Assembly: GCA_022447365.1 (NCBI GenBank) | Contig: JAKVBL010000003.1 | Coordinates: forward strand, 620,001 to 684,000 | DNA from: Oleiphilaceae bacterium | Lineage (GTDB): Bacteria > Pseudomonadota > Gammaproteobacteria > Pseudomonadales > Oleiphilaceae | DNA: 64,000 nt | Reading direction: 5' to 3' | Shown here: positions 49,704 through 58,321 of the stretch, piece after piece | Position numbering within the stretch: the stretch's first letter is position 1 | How the letters are laid out: every line of letters starts with the position of its first letter | Translations under genes and position numbers: made by a program | The notes under the pieces: generated by a model | Databases searched by the model: none | The model's input: the letters and a program-made list of their open reading frames with translations, nothing else | What the model was told of the DNA's origin: nothing

Positions 49704-51503
49704 TTACTTCACCCACCAAGCGTCTAAGTAAATGCCCGATTTTGGTGTAACTTCGGGATGAGCAAGCTTCTTGCTATACGCGATGCGATCAACTGGGTTG
49801 TACCAATTTGGAATCGCGTAATGGCCCCAGAGTAATACTCGATCTAAAGCTCTCGTGCGAGTGATAAGAGATTGTCTATCTGGAGCGCTAATAACCATTT
49901 CAATTAGTTCGTCGACAACTGGGTCGTTGATACCTGCATAATTACGTGATCCCGGCACAGCAACTTTACTGGAGCTCCAATACTCACGTTGTTCATTGCC
50001 TGGCGAATTAGATTGGCCAATGCCACTGACAACGACATCGAAATCAAAATCGCGCAAACGATTAATATACTGAGTTGTATCAACAACTGTAATTCTTGCA
50101 TCAATGCCTAGTCTTTCTAAATTCTTAATGAAAGGCTGAACGACTCGTTCAAAGTCTTTTTGGAACATTAAGAATTCGAGTTTAAATGGTTTTCCATTTT
50201 GATCAACGCGCTTGCCGTTCTTAACGTCGTAGCCAGCTTCCTTTAACAAGCTCATCGCTGAGCGCAGATTTTTGCGAATAGAGTTTGGTTTTGCTGTGCT
50301 TGGTACAGAATAGGGCGTGGTAAATACTTCTGCTGGAAGCTGTTTCTTAAATTTTTCTAAGATGGCAAGTTCTTCGCCTTCTGGGACGCCGGAAGACGCC
50401 AATTCAGAGTTTTCGAAATAGCTCGAAGATCTTTTATAAGCACTGTGGAATAAGTTGCTGTTAGTCCATTCGAAATCAAAGGCATAAGTGAGCGCGCGTC
50501 TTACTTTAGGATCGCTCAAGTATGCTTTGCGGGTATTGAGAACGAATGCCTGCATACCCGATGGGCGTTCGTGTTTGATTTCTTCTTTGATTAGCTCGCC
50601 TGAATCGAACAGCTTACCTTTATACTGTGTGGCCCAGTTTCTAGCTGTGGTCTCGGTTCTAAAATCGTATTCACCCGCTTTGAATGCTTCGAGAGCAACA
50701 GTGTTGTCGCTGTAGTATTCGTAAACGATTTCATCGAAATTATATTTACCTTTCGCTGTTGGTAAATTTTTTGCCCAGTAATCGGGGTTTCTCTTGTAGG
50801 TGATCGAACGACCTGCTTCAAAGCGGTCAATAACATAAGGGCCGTTACCAACAGGGACATCTAAGCCCGCAGAACCAAACCCGACTTTTTCCCAATATGC
50901 TTTTGATAGCACTGGCATCTGACCAAGAATTAGAGGGAGTTCTTTGTTTTTGTCGTCTTTAAACTTAAATGTGATAGTTCTACTGTCTTCAATAACTACA
51001 TCAATCACATCTCCGTAGTAAGCCGCGTAAAATGGACGTGCGCGCTCATGCGTGGTGAGCATGTTAAATGTATATTTCACGTCTTCTGCGGTAATTGCAG
51101 AGCCATCACTGAAGGCTGCGTCTTCGTTGATAACAAAGCGTACCCAGCTGCGATCAGCAGGCATGATAATTTGTTCGGCTATTAATCCATATTCAGAGAA
51201 CGCTTCGTCTTCGGAGTGATTAGTGAGTGTTTGATAGAGATAAGAAACCCCGGCGCCACTGACACCTTTTACGACGAATGGATTGAAACTATCGAAGCTG
51301 TTAGAGCGCACGCTTAAGCGCAGCGTTCCGCCTTTCGGAGCGTCAGGATTAACGTAATCATAGTGCTTAAAGTCGGCACCGTATTTTAGGTCTCCGTGCA
51401 TCGCAAGGCCATGCGACGGCGCAGGGTCTTGATTCGCGTTAGCAATGCTGGTGTTTAAGGAAAGAGAGAAAACTAAAGCAATAGATAAGTGCCAAGTTCG
51501 CAT
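49704..51503 (-). CDS. yejA: Peptide ABC transporter binding protein YejA
   Basis: 599 residues. A signal peptide (R-T-W-H-L then an apolar core, cut after A-N-A) is followed by a family 5 extracellular solute-binding fold. Its opening [11 protein letters not shown] and [10 protein letters not shown] motifs are typical. It delivers peptides to YejBE in the periplasm. It is the first gene of the yejABEF-fabI unit. Confidence 0.95.
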   Translation of the reverse strand: MRTWHLSIALVFSLSLNTSIANANQDPAPSHGLAMHGDLKYGADFKHYDYVNPDAPKGGTLRLSVRSNSFDSFNPFVVKGVSGAGVSYLYQTLTNHSEDEAFSEYGLIAEQIIMPADRSWVRFVINEDAAFSDGSAITAEDVKYTFNMLTTHERARPFYAAYYGDVIDVVIEDSRTITFKFKDDKNKELPLILGQMPVLSKAYWEKVGFGSAGLDVPVGNGPYVIDRFEAGRSITYKRNPDYWAKNLPTAKGKYNFDEIVYEYYSDNTVALEAFKAGEYDFRTETTARNWATQYKGKLFDSGELIKEEIKHERPSGMQAFVLNTRKAYLSDPKVRRALTYAFDFEWTNSNLFHSAYKRSSSYFENSELASSGVPEGEELAILEKFKKQLPAEVFTTPYSVPSTAKPNSIRKNLRSAMSLLKEAGYDVKNGKRVDQNGKPFKLEFLMFQKDFERVVQPFIKNLERLGIDARITVVDTTQYINRLRDFDFDVVVSGIGQSNSPGNEQREYWSSSKVAVPGSRNYAGINDPVVDELIEMVISAPDRQSLITRTRALDRVLLWGHYAIPNWYNPVDRIAYSKKLAHPEVTPKSGIYLDAWWVK

Positions 51504-51646
51504 AATATAGGGCCGCGCTTGTTAGTGTTATTAATAGAATCCTAAAGCGATTTGACTCAAGCGTCTAGCGAGTAAAGGCTGTTTTATGGTTGGTTTGAGT
51601 CAGAGGTCACGCGAGAGCTCGCGGGTTGCTTAAAAGCTATACAGTT

Positions 51647-52153
51647 TTATGCTTTTGCGATTCTGTTAGTGCCGGAGTACGTGCTTTCGCCGCCTTTCTC
51701 ACCGTAAAGCTTTGGTTTTTGATGTTTGCCTCGAACCATATCCATAATTTTTTGATTTCGCGATCGTGAGCGCTCAATGACTAAACCGTTTACTTGGTTT
51801 AATTCCTTGCACTGTTCGAGTTGATTAAGTGATTGCGACCAAAGAGTTGACAGCTCCGCGTCACCAAGCGCGTCTATCCCCATCTTTACTTTTCCAGCTT
51901 CGATAGGTGCTCCAGAGGCAGTGATGAGCTTAACTTTGGCGCGAGCTCGATCTTCAATGTTCTTAACTAGTGTGCCTTTGGTTTTTGCGATGACTTCAAT
52001 TTCGGTGCTGTTACGATCTTTCAGAGCTTGGGCTTCGTTTAAAAGTGTCGTATGCAATTGATCAAGATCAGAAAGATCTTTATCGATAAGTTGCTTCAGC
52101 TGTTTACAGAGGGCAGGTTTGCGTTGTTCGAATGAAGAAGGGGTGTTAGCCAT
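51647..52153 (-). CDS. flgN: Flagellar export chaperone FlgN
   Basis: 168 residues, mostly alpha-helical and likely coiled-coil in the first 80. It is the chaperone for hook-filament junction proteins FlgK and FlgL. The C-terminal L-Y-G-x-x-G segment, similar to the ends of other FlgN proteins, and the position behind flgM support the call. Co-transcribed with flgM, with a 26-base gap. Confidence 0.88.
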   Translation of the reverse strand: MANTPSSFEQRKPALCKQLKQLIDKDLSDLDQLHTTLLNEAQALKDRNSTEIEVIAKTKGTLVKNIEDRARAKVKLITASGAPIEAGKVKMGIDALGDAELSTLWSQSLNQLEQCKELNQVNGLVIERSRSRNQKIMDMVRGKHQKPKLYGEKGGESTYSGTNRIAKA

Positions 52154-52179
52154 TAGTGCTTGCCTCGAAAAGAATAAAT

Positions 52180-52482
52180 CTATTCGAGATCAAGCATTTT
52201 TTGAGCCATGTTTTCAGGGTTTGATTTGTATGTTCCGTCTTCAATCGACGCGCGTAGTTCTGCAACGCGCGCAGCATCAACATCTGGCTCAGATTTGAGA
52301 GAGTTCTCTGCTCGGCTAAGAATCTGAGCAGTGTTGCTTAATCTAACTTGAGCGGAACTGGCCTGAGGAGCAGGGCTTGAACTAGCAGTCTCTTTGGTTT
52401 GCGCAGGCGCGTTTGTTTCATTGCGTTTTGCGCGCAAATTCTCAAGATTGCCAGAATTTAAACCATTAATGTCGATGTTCAT
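52180..52482 (-). CDS. flgM: Anti-sigma-28 factor FlgM
   Basis: 100 residues. The N-terminus is disordered and Ala/Ser/Pro/Gln-rich. The C-terminal sigma-28-binding part has V-R-L-S-N-T-A-Q and the V-D-A-A-R-V-A-E-L-R-A-S-I-x-x-G-T-Y pattern. It holds FliA inactive until the hook is complete, then is exported. A sigma-28 promoter is just upstream, so the gene is under its target's control. Confidence 0.93.
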   Translation of the reverse strand: MNIDINGLNSGNLENLRAKRNETNAPAQTKETASSSPAPQASSAQVRLSNTAQILSRAENSLKSEPDVDAARVAELRASIEDGTYKSNPENMAQKMLDLE

Positions 52483-52512
52483 ATTTCATACTCTAACTGC
52501 TTTACGCATAGT

Positions 52513-52539
52513 TTATCGGAAGCTAGTAAAAAAACTTTA
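52513..52539 (-). promoter_or_regulatory. Sigma-28 (FliA) promoter of flgM-flgN
   Basis: On the minus strand TAAAGTTT (52532-52539) matches the -35 consensus exactly. It is followed by 11 bases and TCCGATAA (52513-52520), which differs from GCCGATAA only in the first base. It lies about 30 bases before the flgM start. The spacing and hexamers fit the FliA consensus TAAAGTTT-N11-GCCGATAA. Confidence 0.88.
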
Positions 52540-52568
52540 ATGAATTTTCGTATAAATCTCGTATTTTT

Positions 52569-53279
52569 TTAGAGAACAACTAAAACTTTACCTCTTTCAA
52601 GGACTTGGGCTCGGATAATTCTCTCAGAAGATAAGTTTCTAACACTAATTTGCTCTCCGAGAGACCCTGCACTCAAGGCTTCGCCTTTCATTTGAATGCG
52701 GATGGCGCTGTTTGATGCGCTTATTAGAACTTCATCTCCGCGCTGCACGAGCATAGGTGCTTTTAACTGGGTTGGGCTGATGACTTCGCCTTGACGAATG
52801 CTACGTTTAGTAATCATTCCCACGAGATGATCTGGATGTCCGTAGCTACCACGCCTATTGAGATTTACCTGCTGTTCCATCGTACCTAGATGGCTTTCTC
52901 TAATGGCGGTGTTCTTAGGAATGCTTTGCAGCGCTGTAATCACTTTCTTGTATAGCGCGGCTTTGGCAGAAATATGAATTTGCCAAGTTGGACTTGCACA
53001 TGACATGGCGATTGTATTGTTCGCTGTTTTGAAAATATCTCTACGTAATTCTTTCTTAATTTCACTTTCACATACTGGCACACTAAATTTCGGTGAAACT
53101 TTGCCGATCTTATATTCAGTGCGGAAGCCTTTTGCCTCGTACGTACTGAGTTCCATAGTGAGATATGAGTATGCTTCAGTAATAAGATTTTCTGCATTTA
53201 AGGTCTGCGCAAATGAACTATTCGCAGCGATAGAGGCTAAAAGCAGGGTAACTATTGTGTATAGATGGCGTTTCGACAT
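52569..53279 (-). CDS. flgA: Flagellar basal-body P-ring chaperone FlgA
   Basis: About 236 residues from the ATG at 53279, where the signal peptide begins (S-K-R-H-L, apolar core, cut after S-F-A); a TTG at 53294 is less likely. The C-terminal SAF domain has P-x-x-x-x-R-G-D-E-V-L-I and I-R-I-Q-M-K-G-E-A-L-S-A-G-S. It helps assemble the FlgI P-ring in the periplasm. It is the first gene of the flgA-flgM-flgN block and divergent from cheV. Confidence 0.92.
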   Translation of the reverse strand: MSKRHLYTIVTLLLASIAANSSFAQTLNAENLITEAYSYLTMELSTYEAKGFRTEYKIGKVSPKFSVPVCESEIKKELRRDIFKTANNTIAMSCASPTWQIHISAKAALYKKVITALQSIPKNTAIRESHLGTMEQQVNLNRRGSYGHPDHLVGMITKRSIRQGEVISPTQLKAPMLVQRGDEVLISASNSAIRIQMKGEALSAGSLGEQISVRNLSSERIIRAQVLERGKVLVVL

Positions 53280-53291
53280 GCGCTTTAATGA

Positions 53292-53308
53292 CAAATAATC
53301 GTTATTTG
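53292..53308. repeat. Inverted repeat in the flgA-cheV intergenic region
   Basis: Perfect 7-base arms (CAAATAA and TTATTTG) separated by TCG, just upstream of the flgA ATG. The position suits an operator or a 5'-leader stem, but no known factor is matched. Confidence 0.35.
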
Positions 53309-53403
53309 CGATATTTACTGCAATCTATAGGCCTACTTTTTAATGATGGTCTATTATTGATTTGATAAGACTTTACTAATTTCTCAATTATCGAGGTGTT
53401 ACC

Positions 53404-54342
53404 TTGGCTGGTGTGTTAGATAGCGTAAACCAACGAACGCAGTTGGTTGGCCAAAATAGGCTTGAGCTTCTGTTATTTAGGTTGGCTGGGCGTCAGGTAT
53501 ATGGCATCAACGTCTTTAAGGTAAAAGAGGTTCTTCAATGTCCTCGTCTTACGAGTCTGCCTAAAAGTAATCCTGTTGTTAAAGGTGTTGCTCATATCCG
53601 GGGCGGCACTATTCCAATTTTAGATATGGGTATGGCGACTGGTCAGCGTTCTGTCGCTACAGACGATCTTACTGAACAATTTATTATCATCACGGAATAC
53701 AACCGAAATACACAAGGCTTTTTGGTCGCAGGCGTCGAACGTATCGTGAACCTAAATTGGGAAGAGATTCATCCGCCACCGAAGGGTTCTGGAAAAGAAA
53801 ACTACCTTACCGCCGTTACTGAAATAGACGACAAATTAGTTGAGATTTTGGATGTCGAAAAAATCCTCTCTGAAGTCTCTCCGATGGATGAAAGTGTCAA
53901 AGAGAGTACGCTTGACGGTCGCGACAAAGAAGAATTTCAAAAGCATCGAATTTTGGTTGTCGATGATTCTGTGGTTGCGCGAAAGCAAATTCAGAATTGT
54001 TTGCAGACCATTGGTGCTGAGGTAGTGCTCAAAAACGATGGGCGCCAAGCCTATCAACACTTAAGAGAAATCACCGAAGATGGCTCTCGCGCGAGTGATC
54101 ACTACAGTATGATGATCTCTGATGTGGAAATGCCAGAAATGGACGGTTATACCTTGACGGCTAAGTGTAAATCGGAAAGTTCGTTATCTGATTTATATAT
54201 TATGTTGCACACTTCTCTGAGTGGCGTATTTAATCAAGCGATGGTCAAAAAAGTTGGGGCAGACGACTTTATGGCGAAATTTAGTCCCGACGAATTGGCT
54301 GAGCGTGTAATGCAGGCAATTGATTCGCATATTCAGCAATAA
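53404..54342 (+). CDS. cheV: Chemotaxis coupling protein CheV
   Basis: 312 residues from a TTG start. An N-terminal CheW domain (about 18-158) is followed by a C-terminal receiver with phospho-acceptor Asp240 (I-S-D-V-E-M-P-E-M-D-G-Y) and acidic pair D187-D188. It couples receptors to CheA and adapts through phosphorylation. The cheV-cheR pair beside flgA is the polar-flagellum arrangement of Pseudomonas and Vibrio. Confidence 0.95.
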   Translation: MAGVLDSVNQRTQLVGQNRLELLLFRLAGRQVYGINVFKVKEVLQCPRLTSLPKSNPVVKGVAHIRGGTIPILDMGMATGQRSVATDDLTEQFIIITEYNRNTQGFLVAGVERIVNLNWEEIHPPPKGSGKENYLTAVTEIDDKLVEILDVEKILSEVSPMDESVKESTLDGRDKEEFQKHRILVVDDSVVARKQIQNCLQTIGAEVVLKNDGRQAYQHLREITEDGSRASDHYSMMISDVEMPEMDGYTLTAKCKSESSLSDLYIMLHTSLSGVFNQAMVKKVGADDFMAKFSPDELAERVMQAIDSHIQQ

Positions 54343-54360
54343 AAATTCAGGGAAGTTTTT

Positions 54361-55185
54361 GTGATTAATAGTCAGTCTTATGATGCCTTTTGTGAGTTTT
54401 TAGATTCCGCTTGCGGAATTGTGCTTGGAGCAAACAAAGAGTATTTGGTGAACAGCCGACTACGCGCAGTGTTTGAGGAGAATGGTCTTGAGTCATTAGA
54501 CCAACTTCTAGAAAAACTAAAATTTGGCAATCACATGCTTCGTCAAAAGGTTGTTGATGCGATGACAACAAATGAGACTTTATGGTTTCGTGATGATCAT
54601 CCATTTAAGTATTTTAAAGACGAGCTTTTAGAGCAGTTGTATTCAGTGGCCGGCGCTAGAAAACCAAGGATTTGGTCAGCAGCCTGCTCTAGTGGTCAGG
54701 AGCCTTATTCGCTTTCTATTTGTGCTAATGAGTTTGCCAAAGCTAAGCCTCTTCTTGGTTCGAGGGGCTTAGATATCGTCGCAACAGATATTTCATCTTC
54801 AATCTTAGATGTTGCAAGAAAAGGTGAATACGATCAGTTAGCTTTGAATAGAGGTATGTCAAAGGAGCGTCTTGAAAAGTATTTTGATCAAGGTGCTCAT
54901 AACACTTGGACCGTTAAACCTAATATCAAGCAGAGCATTCAGTTCAAGTCGCTTAATTTACAAGATAGTTATATCGCCTTGGGCGGAAAGCTCGATATGA
55001 TTTTTTGTCGTAACGTGCTTATTTATTTTTCCCCTGAAAATAAAAGGCAGATTCTCGAAAAAATGCATGCTCAGCTTCGCCCGAAAGGTTATTTAATGTT
55101 GGGAGCGTCTGAGTCGATTGGTCCTGCCGGAGAGCTGTTTAACATGATTCAGTATCGCGGCGGCATTGTTTATCAAGCAAAGTGA
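54361..55185 (+). CDS. cheR: Chemotaxis protein methyltransferase CheR
   Basis: 274 residues from a GTG start. It methylates receptor glutamates with SAM. The N-terminal helical domain includes T-T-N-E-T-x-x-F-R near residues 66-74. The SAM domain has W-S-A-A-C-S-S-G-Q-E-P-Y-S, D-I-x-x-x-x-L-D and F-C-R-N-V-L-I-Y-F. The gene is 18 bases after cheV. In relatives flgBCDE follows; here a tRNA and an integrase remnant do. Confidence 0.95.
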   Translation: MINSQSYDAFCEFLDSACGIVLGANKEYLVNSRLRAVFEENGLESLDQLLEKLKFGNHMLRQKVVDAMTTNETLWFRDDHPFKYFKDELLEQLYSVAGARKPRIWSAACSSGQEPYSLSICANEFAKAKPLLGSRGLDIVATDISSSILDVARKGEYDQLALNRGMSKERLEKYFDQGAHNTWTVKPNIKQSIQFKSLNLQDSYIALGGKLDMIFCRNVLIYFSPENKRQILEKMHAQLRPKGYLMLGASESIGPAGELFNMIQYRGGIVYQAK

Positions 55186-55260
55186 ACTCCTTCTTGCTTT
55201 TGGTTTATCCCTAATATAAATTACGCCGCTTCTCAAATGGGTCGTCGGTCTATTTGTGTT

Positions 55261-55348
55261 GGTGAGGTGGCCGAGTGGTCGAAGGCGCACGCCTGGAAAG
55301 TGTGTAACGGGAAACCGTTCGAGGGTTCGAATCCCTCCCTCACCGCCA
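55261..55348 (+). tRNA. tRNA-Ser (anticodon GGA)
   Basis: 88 bases with a long variable arm, as in all tRNA-Ser. The acceptor stem GGTGAGG/CCTCACC has discriminator G and an encoded CCA. The anticodon stem CACGC/GTGTG encloses loop CTGGAAA, giving anticodon GGA. Its 3' end faces the integrase gene 24 bases away, the usual arrangement at an island attachment site. Confidence 0.96.
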
Positions 55349-55372
55349 ATTTTTCCCTTAAAAATCAACAAC

Positions 55373-56251
55373 TTACGAAGCTGCTAATTTCAAATTGACC
55401 ACATTTTGTCCATTGCTTAGCGGGTTTAAACGTGTTGCTTCTTCTAAATGTTCGGGCGCTAGGTGGGCATAACGCATTGTTAAATTAATGCTAGAGTGTC
55501 CTAAAATCCGTTGAAGAGTGAGAATATTTCCGCCATTGATCATAAAATGGCTTGCAAATGTATGGCGCAATATGTGAGTGGCTTGTCCGGCTGGCACGTT
55601 AAAACTGCAATAACGTAATGTGCGCCTAAATGTTTCTTCTGAGTTGGTGAATAACTGGCCTTTTCCATGGGCTTTGATTTCTTTTTCTAGTTCGGCGGTA
55701 ATTGGTACCGCTCTATTTTTTCCGCTCTTAGTTTTTGTGAAGCTGATGCGCTTGTTTCTGATCTGATGACTTTTTAGGTTTTGCGCTTCACCCCATCTGC
55801 AGCCAGTCGATAGACAAATTTTTGTGATCAAAACAACGTGCGGATTGATGCAAGTGTTTTGCAGTACTTCGAATAGCTCTTTAATGTCGTCATGCTGTAA
55901 GTAGCTTAGCTCTCTGTCTTTGATGCGAATTTTTCGAATATCAGATAGCGGGTTTTCGTAATCAATAAGCTTGTTTCGTTTGAGTTCATTAAACACGGCA
56001 CACAAATAGCCTTGCATATTGTTGACCGTTTTGGGGTTGATGCCATCGGCGGTGCGTTGTGCGCGGTAAAGTAAAAAATCGTTGGGTGTGAGTTTGGCTG
56101 CAATTGGGTTGCCCATTGCAAGACAGGCCGCGTTAAGTAGGTTTTTAAGCTTCTTTTCGTCCGCTAGAAATTTACCGTGGGTGTCGTGCCATAAATCAAT
56201 AATTTCTTGTAGCGTGCGTTTGTCGCGTGCGTTTGGGTAATGAAAGGTTTT
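55373..56251 (-). pseudogene. Tyrosine integrase, 5'-truncated remnant
   Basis: Minus-strand frame open from 56251 to the stop at 55373. The first usable ATG is at 56116, giving 247 residues; upstream codons 56117-56251 still match the integrase family, but no start lies in them and TGA stands at 56252-56254. About 60 N-terminal residues (the arm-binding region) are thus missing. The catalytic domain is complete: Arg in G-C-R-W-G-E-A, Lys in T-K-T-K-S-G-K-N-R, H-x-L-R-H, the later His in L-G-H-S, and the nucleophile Tyr in M-R-Y-A-H. It resembles Pseudomonas phage/island integrases. Its 3' end meets tRNA-Ser(GGA), so an island probably once integrated there; only this part remains. Confidence 0.85.
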
Positions 56252-57244
56252 TCATCATTACTTGAATACTTCGAAGTTGACGATGCAGTTGATGCTGTGC
56301 CCGTTCATTTAGGTGGCGGTATGGTGAGAGTGTTGCTTCCTGTTCTGTTTGTTTCTGAGTTTTCGTTGCTGCCTCAGCTTGTTGGCTTGGCAATCGCTGT
56401 GGTTTGGGGTTTTGGTTTAACGTATGCGGTGATGCGATTAATTAACCGCTTTTGGACTCTCAGAATTAGTAAGGAGGCCGACAAGCTTGGGCTCAATATT
56501 TACGAGCACGAAGAGCGTAATGATCTGTCGGACATGATCGAGTCAATCAGCCACAACCATGAAAGCGGAGAACTAACGAAGCGATTGCCTGAAAATGAAT
56601 CCACCGAAGTTGGTTTGTTAGCGGGGCATTACAATGGTCTTCTAACAAGCATAGATGCTCAGCAGCAAGAGCTTCAAGATTTACTGCGTGAGTCGCGGCG
56701 TCTCCAAGGTGTAAAGGATGAGTTTATCGGGACGATGAATCACGAAATACGAACGCCTATTACTGCGGTTATTGGATTCGCAAAACGATTGGTGTCTGGT
56801 GTTAGCAATGCTGATGAATCACGTGATTTGTCTAAGCGCGTGCTTGAAGCGGGGCAAAGACTCGATGCACTGTCCAAGCAGTTGTTAGATGTTGAGCGCG
56901 TAGATGGTTTTGAACACGGTGTTAGTTGCCAAGCTTACTCGTGCGAAGCTGTTGTACGAGAGGTGGGGGTTCAAGCGCACCTTATGTCTGATGAGCTTGG
57001 TGTCGGGATTAAGGAATCTGTTCCCAAAGAGCTCGAAGGTCAGGTTTATATAGATATGCAGGTCTTGTACGACGTGTTACGTGAGGTTTTTGATAACGCG
57101 CGTAAGTTTGGTGATGGCGTATCCATAGAGGTTAATTACAACTTCGATCAGCGGAAGAGTTTTGTTTGTTCGATAACCAATTACGGCTCTGAGCTGTTAC
57201 TTGCTCATGAGCCTTATGAGAAGTTTTGGCAGGCTGACTCGTAA
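56240..57244 (+). pseudogene. Ammonium-transporter/histidine-kinase hybrid, 5' truncated and stopped (part 1)
   Basis: 334-residue open frame. Residues 6-75 match the last membrane segments of an Amt ammonium transporter (D-D-A-V-D-A-V-P-V-H, then spans near 30-37 and 45-66). The Amt C-terminal signature L-R-I-S-K-E-x-x-x-L-G-L-N-x-x-E-H follows (about 74-90). A linker with T-E-V-G near 122 leads to a histidine kinase with the H box M-N-H-E-I-R-T-P (His168) and an N box. The first nine or so Amt spans are missing. The frame ends at TAA 57242-57244 in the middle of the ATPase domain, after F-W-Q-A-D-S. It resumes in the next feature, so the TAA is a nonsense change (Ser expected). Sensing ammonium with the kinase is the ancestral role (inference). 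Confidence 0.8.
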
Positions 57245-57842
57245 TTGAGTCGTTCTCATGAAGGCTTAGGTTTTAGGTTTGTACTTATCGCGTCAACTTC
57301 TAGGTGCTATGGGTTGTTCTATTCGTCATGAGTCATCATCAAAGAGTGAGACATTCTTTCTCTCTTTCCCCTTGCAAACTGATAAAAAAGAACCCGAAGA
57401 AATACTTGAATATTTGTCTGAAGGCCTGCAAAACGAGTTGGCAAATGATCATGTTGTTTCCTATAAGGGCAAGCGATGTCTTGTTGTTGATGACACGACG
57501 GATAATCAAGTGTTGATTGAGTTTGCCATGGCTGACCTTTGGTTTGATTGTGATACGGCAGATAACGGAGAGATCGCTGTTGAGAAGGTGCGCGCTGAGC
57601 AGTATGACATTGTTATGATGGATATGCAGATGCCTGTTATGGATGGTGTAACGGCAACGCAAAAGATTCGGAATGAGCTAGGCATCGCTGATTCGGAGCT
57701 GCCTATTGTGGCTATTACCGCGAATGATTTAGACGAGCATCGGCAGCAATGTTTTGATGCTGGAACGAATGACTTCTTAACGAAACCTCTTGATAACGAG
57801 AAGCTTAAGTCAGTTCTGTTAAACTTGCTCACAGATCAATAA
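57245..57842 (+). pseudogene. Histidine-kinase/receiver hybrid, 3' part after frameshift (part 2)
   Basis: Continuation of the gene above. After the TAA the same frame still reads L-S-R-S-H-E-G-L-G. An extra T in the run at about 57270-57274 then shifts the frame, and G-L-Y-L-S-R-Q-L-L-G-A-M-G continues in the +1 frame from 57279. The 187-residue open frame 57279-57842 ends the ATPase domain and holds a receiver (about 65-187) with acidic D71-D72, phospho-acceptor Asp115 (V-M-M-D-M-Q-M-P) and Lys in T-K-P-L. Automated annotation may call it a free response regulator, but it has no own ribosome site and starts inside the kinase domain. Confidence 0.78.
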
Positions 57843-58030
57843 TTTTGCTGCTGGGCTGTAAAAAGATTTAATAAATTAAAAAAATGTGCACTTCCGTGCA
57901 GGCAGTCTCTTTAGTAAGCCGTTCTACTACTGCCCAAGTCCTCAAAATTGTTTATACTACCGCCCCTTTTTTAAGCGTGAATAGTTAGCGCTAGAAAGTT
58001 TTCGTCTGTTTTTCAGTAAGAAGGTGTTTG

Positions 58031-58288
58031 ATGCCAATCTATGAGTATGCTTGTAAGTCGTGTGGCTTTCAGAAAGACGTACTTCAGAAATTAAGCGATG
58101 AACCGTTAACAGCGTGTCCAGAGTGCAATAACGAAACGTTTTCTAAGCAGATTTCTGCGCCGGGATTCCGGTTGTCGGGCGGCGGCTGGTATGAAACAGA
58201 TTTTAAAACTGGCAAAAAGAAGAATTTAGCAGGTGATGCTGGAAAAAGTTCGTCATCTAGCTCATCAAGTAGCGATAGCGCTGCATAA
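58031..58288 (+). CDS. FmdB-family zinc-ribbon protein
   Basis: About 85 residues from the ATG at 58031, next to a TTG at 58028. The FmdB zinc ribbon P-I-Y-E-Y-x-C-x-x-C-G is at the start, with a second C-P-E-C pair near residues 30-33. A Gly-rich loop is followed by a tail of nine serines. The function of the family is unknown. It sits directly upstream of aspS, as in many Gammaproteobacteria. Confidence 0.85.
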   Translation: MPIYEYACKSCGFQKDVLQKLSDEPLTACPECNNETFSKQISAPGFRLSGGGWYETDFKTGKKKNLAGDAGKSSSSSSSSSDSAA

Positions 58289-58321
58289 CGGTATTAGTAA
58301 GAATATAAGTAGGACAGGACT

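Noticed and set aside
55349..57842. A second copy of the tRNA-Ser 3' end as right attachment site
   Set aside because: No repeat of the T-arm and acceptor segment was found by eye between the tRNA and 58 kb.
57279..57842. A free-standing response regulator gene
   Set aside because: Its start lies inside the histidine-kinase ATPase domain, and correcting one extra T joins it to the upstream kinase, so it is the 3' part of a broken hybrid gene.
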